DNA of 64,000 nucleotides from Cepaea nemoralis (taxonomy: Eukaryota > Mollusca > Gastropoda > Stylommatophora > Helicidae), in NCBI GenBank assembly GCA_014155875.1, contig JACEFZ010002047.1, positions 158,501 through 222,500 of the forward strand, in the 5' to 3' direction. The notes below the pieces were generated by a model. It saw nothing but the letters and a program-made list of their open reading frames with translations, was not told the DNA's origin and did not search any database. Position numbers and translations under genes: made by a program. Positions 60,231 through 64,000 of this stretch are shown in pieces; the stretch's first letter is position 1; each line of letters begins with the position of its first letter.

Positions 60231-62453
60231 TAGATGTTAAATTAGTACATTAGAATATTCTATGTGAGATATTTTACGAATACATAGACATTATGTTCTG
60301 AACCATGTACTAAGAACAGTGAACTACCATGTGTCCGTAGACTTCAACATAAGAACTGTGCTTCGAAAACAAGTATATCACCGTGTGAACTGAGACAGCT
60401 CGTTATATACTAAGCTTCATATGTGTGCCGGTGAACCATCTGTATAAGCATAGAAGAACAGTGTCAGAACAGTACATAAATACAGACACGAAAATACTGG
60501 TCTACGACACAAGCGAACTCTACAGATGCAATACCCATAGGACACAAGTATGACTGTGTAATGTATTTCATATACCCAGGCCAATTGTGTATATAGAGTA
60601 TGCCTATGAAAGCAATTTCTAAACATTAAGACAACAACTGACCTGAGGTAATTGAATACCATGTATATATATATACTGATTGTGATATGTATTATAATAT
60701 TTTAATATAGTGATAAATTATAGTAGATTAGATCACTCTAACATATATGTAAGATTTAGGAAATATAATAGTTTTCAGTTAGTTTAGATAGATCATTAAT
60801 TCACCCACTTACTTAGCTTAAAAGTAGATTAGGATAGTAATTTAAACGTAATAACAGCTAAATATAAACTAGGATTAAATTTAGATAGTAATATTACCAT
60901 TTAGTTTGTTACATTTCACTTAGGTTCATTTCACTTGAGTTCATTCCATCTTAATGAACCAGTCCATTTAACAAACGTTATCATTTAGTATTATATTAGT
61001 TTACACCGTAATAGGATAAAAGATTATACAAGTAAACATACATCATTTACACCATTTAGAGTAAGAATATCAATCATATATTTTTTTCATTTAAAAACAT
61101 TAGTTAGAATTTTGTTATATTTCACATTACCCATGTTAGAAAGGTACATAATTTATTACATTTCACATTACCCATTTCAGAAAGGTACATAACTCATCTC
61201 ACATCAATTTCATTTTAAATAATTAGATTACGTCCCTTAAATTAGATAAATATTAGGATTAATGTGGCAAAATAGATTAAAATAAGTAACACATTAAATA
61301 CATATTTATAGAACTAGTATTAGGATGTCAGTATTTAGAGTATTATTGCAGTAGAATATAGTGGTTAATAATACCAGGGTACAAACCATCAACCCTTTCT
61401 CTTACATGTAAATATGTTGTAAATACATGACTCGTGCAGCAATTTACGCACAGTCATTAAGCTCAACTTTGTCAAACTGAGCCAAACTTGTACAGTGTCA
61501 CTCCAAGGTTTTTAAATAATTGTGAGGGTAAAAGATGTGTGACAGAAGTAAGGGTAAAAGATGTGTGACAGAAGTGTGAAAGTGAGAGCGAATGTAAATT
61601 ATACAAGAGAGAGTGAGATCAGTCAGCGGATTTTTTTCTGCCGCTCAACGCGACTTTTTATTTTTTGTCTGCGTCAAATGTTTGTTTTCGATGTTGAAAA
61701 TGTGCTGTCTTGAATGTGTTGTGTGTAGTTTAGTGTAGATCTTAGAGAAAGTATTTTAAGTCTCATAAGACGGAAACGTAGTCACGAATTAGTGTTATAC
61801 ACTTGTTTGTGGCCACATTTAACCGAATTATGGCACTTGAAAACTAACTTACATACACATGATAGTTAGATACACATGTTAGAAGTTAGATTATACTATT
61901 AGTTAGATCCAAACACGCAAACATCCAGGAAAACAAACATATAAATTGCATACATTTTTTGTAGATCAAAGGGAGATAACTCCGGGTCAGGGGACATAAT
62001 AGACAACGAAACACTAACTTAACAGTGAAAGATAACTTTACACGCGGAAGCGAGATAGGTAAAGCCTGTCGCACACAGCTTGTGTAATGGTTGTTTAATA
62101 TTATATGGGGGACATGAAGCAATTCATGTGTTGACCCTAAGAAAGTCAACTTTGTATGGGTAGTGAGTTAATTTACTATTTGAGGGCAGGTCTTATAAGA
62201 CAACGGTCCGGTTCAGACATACCTCTAATTAATATAATATTGCGATTGAGAAGAGGGCTCACGCCAACCAGACAAGTTTGTGGCGATTGCCAGTAGCCAA
62301 GTAAAGTGATACTACATTGTGACAATAGTCAGTAGAAGTCTATTGAGTTACCCAAAGCCAGGTTATCAGCAGTCTTTGACAAAAATTAGATACACTAATT
62401 TTTTAGAAACCTCTTGCGTCACAACCAATGAGTCAAAGTTGATGACGCAACAC
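60231..62453 (+). other. Long 3' untranslated region of the LTR element
   Basis: AT-rich stretch of 2.2 kb without a convincing ORF on either strand. It has short local repeats such as ATTAGATT-rich runs and two copies of a GTAAAAGATGTGTGACAG segment near 61528-61575. No envelope-like gene is seen. Confidence 0.6.
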
Positions 62454-62467
62454 AGGAGGGGAGGGTG
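62454..62467 (+). other. Polypurine tract
   Basis: AGGAGGGGAGGGTG lies directly before the 3' LTR, in the expected place for plus-strand DNA priming. Confidence 0.75.
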
Positions 62468-62469
62468 TG

Positions 62470-63080
62470 TGTCAAAGACTGAAACATAGAGGCCGGAGGT
62501 CTGCCTCAAGATAGAAGACCACCGGGAAGAGTGGTCAACCTCAAGTAGATTAGAGGTAATACAGTGCCCCGATATAAGGGCAGGGTAGGTGATAGAATGG
62601 GGGACTATTAACTAGTTCTCTCATGAGACACGGAGACGTCGACCAGATAGTTAGCACTCTGGTCACGACAGAATCACGCCTACGTGATAGCCACGATTGC
62701 CACTCAATAGGAGACAGCTAATATAAGCGTGCTGAATGTAACGGCACGCAAAAAGCCGAAGGACGCATCAAGGTCCTTCCGCGTGCTGTGTAGCCACGCG
62801 AGTAGGAAAGTCAGACTGGGGACTGACTTCGTAGCGGGCAGATCGTTTAGTGTTGATAGGAGTTTTGTGTAGCCAAATAGATAGAGATTAGCAATAGGGT
62901 TAGGAAACTAGTGATAGCCAATTCTGTGGCTTTGTGTGTGATTTGATAGCGACTGTTTTGTAATTGTAAAGAGCCAACGGCAATAAAATGTATCATTCAT
63001 TTCCTCTCACACGACTTGCAAGTTTCTTGTGTGGTGTGGGAGAAGTAATCCGATGATGCCTGAAACATTGGTTGTTGACA
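62470..63080 (+). repeat. 3' LTR
   Basis: Same ends as the 5' LTR, preceded by a purine tract and followed by the TATTA target duplication. AATAAA is at 62982-62987. Confidence 0.95.
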
Positions 63081-63085
63081 TATTA

Positions 63086-63200
63086 CATTGTTTGTACCTT
63101 TTCCTTCCACAAATCCATACTGTTCTTCACCAATTTCCATTTTTATTTTCGTCCATGTTCTTCTCATTATAATTGTGAGTAGAAGCTTAGTGACATGATT
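63086..63200 (-). pseudogene. Upstream remainder of the split LINE
   Basis: Minus strand encodes IGEEQYGFVEGKGTNNV, which directly precedes the IYTLRTLIERSVE reading at 55.78 kb once the LTR element and one TATTA are removed. Stops lie further upstream. Confidence 0.8.
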
Positions 63201-63359
63201 TATAGGATAATAAAAACAATTAGTATTTGCAGCTCAAGCGACACAGTGAGAGATACTAAACGCGGACACAGTGTACATACCTTACAGTGAACTTCGCTAT
63301 GGTAAACATACATCACAAGGGGCGGGGGGATAAAAATAAACAATTCCATAAAATAATTT

Positions 63360-64000
63360 AAAAAAAATTATACTTCAGTAATGTGTACTGGGAACAAGTG
63401 GCGTTTGTTAGATGCAGAAATAACTATTCTATAGAGATAAAAAGAGGAGTACGGCAGGGATGTGTGCTGTACCCAAGCCTCTTCAACCTATACACAGAAA
63501 GAATTTTTAAACAAGTTGAACTGATGGGACTTAACATCAATGGAAGAATCATAAACAATCTTAGGTATGCTGACGATACCGTGTTACTAGCAGAAAGTGA
63601 GCAAGAGTTACAATTCCTAGTGGAATAAGTTCAAATTAACAGGCATAGTGCAGAATGCGGCTTAGATATTAACATCCAAAAAACAAAAACTATGATAATG
63701 AGTAGTGAAAAGGAAAGATCATCAATGAACACCACAGTAAATTGGGAGATACTAAGAAAAAGTAACAAGTTTCTCCTATCTTGGACATATAATAACAGAT
63801 GATGGCAGAAGTGAAATAGAAATCAAAAAGAGAATAGGAATGGCCAAAAATGTTTTCAACGGCATGAAATCAATATTAACATCTAGAGAGCTTAAAAATG
63901 AGAATTGTCAAATGCTACGTATATTCAACGCTACTGTATGGCGCGGAAGACTGGACACTGAACAAGCAACTAGAAAGTCGCATAGAAGCCGCGGAGATGT
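63360..64000 (+). pseudogene. LINE reverse transcriptase, runs off the window
   Basis: SIEIKRGVRQGCVLYPSLFN and NNLRYADDTVLLAESEQELQ (63383-63628), then nucleotide-level continuation with frame breaks through SAECGLDINIQKTKTMIMSS. RTE/BovB-like. Truncated by the window end. Confidence 0.85.

Larger units (their letters stand above)
55789..63080 (+). mobile_element. Gmr1-like Ty3/gypsy LTR retrotransposon, internally deleted
   Basis: The element is 7.3 kb with 612- and 611-bp LTRs starting TGTC and ending GACA, flanked by the 5-bp target duplication TATTA (55784-55788 and 63081-63085). It has a primer-binding site, a polypurine tract and three ORFs. The pol order is unusual: the integrase zinc-binding and C-terminal modules precede reverse transcriptase and RNase H. 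Among gypsy-type elements this Ty1/copia-like order is known from the Gmr1 group, described in deuterostomes. Most of gag, the protease and the integrase catalytic core are missing, and there is a frameshift before RNase H, so it cannot be autonomous. It inserted into a minus-strand LINE, which resumes on the other side. Confidence 0.92.

Overview
The window is eukaryotic, almost certainly metazoan: spliced host genes with GT-AG introns of several kilobases, tRNA-derived SINEs, LINEs with microsatellite 3' tails, hAT and mariner DNA transposons, a Ty3/gypsy-type LTR element and many minisatellites. No bacterial operon, ribosome-binding site or CRISPR array is present. A repeat-swollen marine invertebrate or basal deuterostome would fit. 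The species cannot be fixed from the sequence.

Host genes. (A) A plus-strand gene that I do not recognise has six phase-compatible exons spread from 3591 to 27590; its 5' end lies outside or is unseen. (B) A minus-strand gene with four exons (43336 down to 35962) encodes a 161-residue homologue of human C1orf131 (DUF4602; related to yeast Fyv7 of the small-subunit processome). Its introns are full of SINEs and LINEs, and the 3' end of its second exon, with the splice donor, is copied three more times in the next intron. A tRNA-Asp-like gene lies at 47404.

Layout. 1-4.7 kb: old repeats, exon 1 of gene A, a mariner remnant. 4.7-7.3 kb: a 54-bp minisatellite of about 49 units. 7.3-13 kb: LINE pieces and a hAT transposase truncated by a SINE. 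13-28 kb: gene A exons around a 5.2-kb composite of two hAT elements with 8-bp target duplications. 28-36 kb: hammerhead-ribozyme elements, a 1.6-kb GC-rich retroelement with a 14-bp target duplication, and LINE reverse transcriptases. 36-43 kb: gene B with its intronic repeats. 43-50 kb: GA tract, 24-bp minisatellite, tRNA-Asp, nested inverted repeats. 50-53 kb: an intact 296-codon exon of a possible unclassified transposase, with its upstream intron and exon start present three times. 54-63 kb: a LINE split by a 7.3-kb LTR retrotransposon and by a palindromic hammerhead element. 63.3-64 kb: another LINE running off the window.

Most notable are (1) short palindromic retroelements carrying type I hammerhead ribozymes, with long target-site duplications and 5' truncation; (2) an LTR retrotransposon of the Gmr1 type, with integrase ahead of reverse transcriptase and its integrase core deleted; (3) the unclassified protein at 50.9 kb; and (4) the tandem exon-end duplication in gene B.
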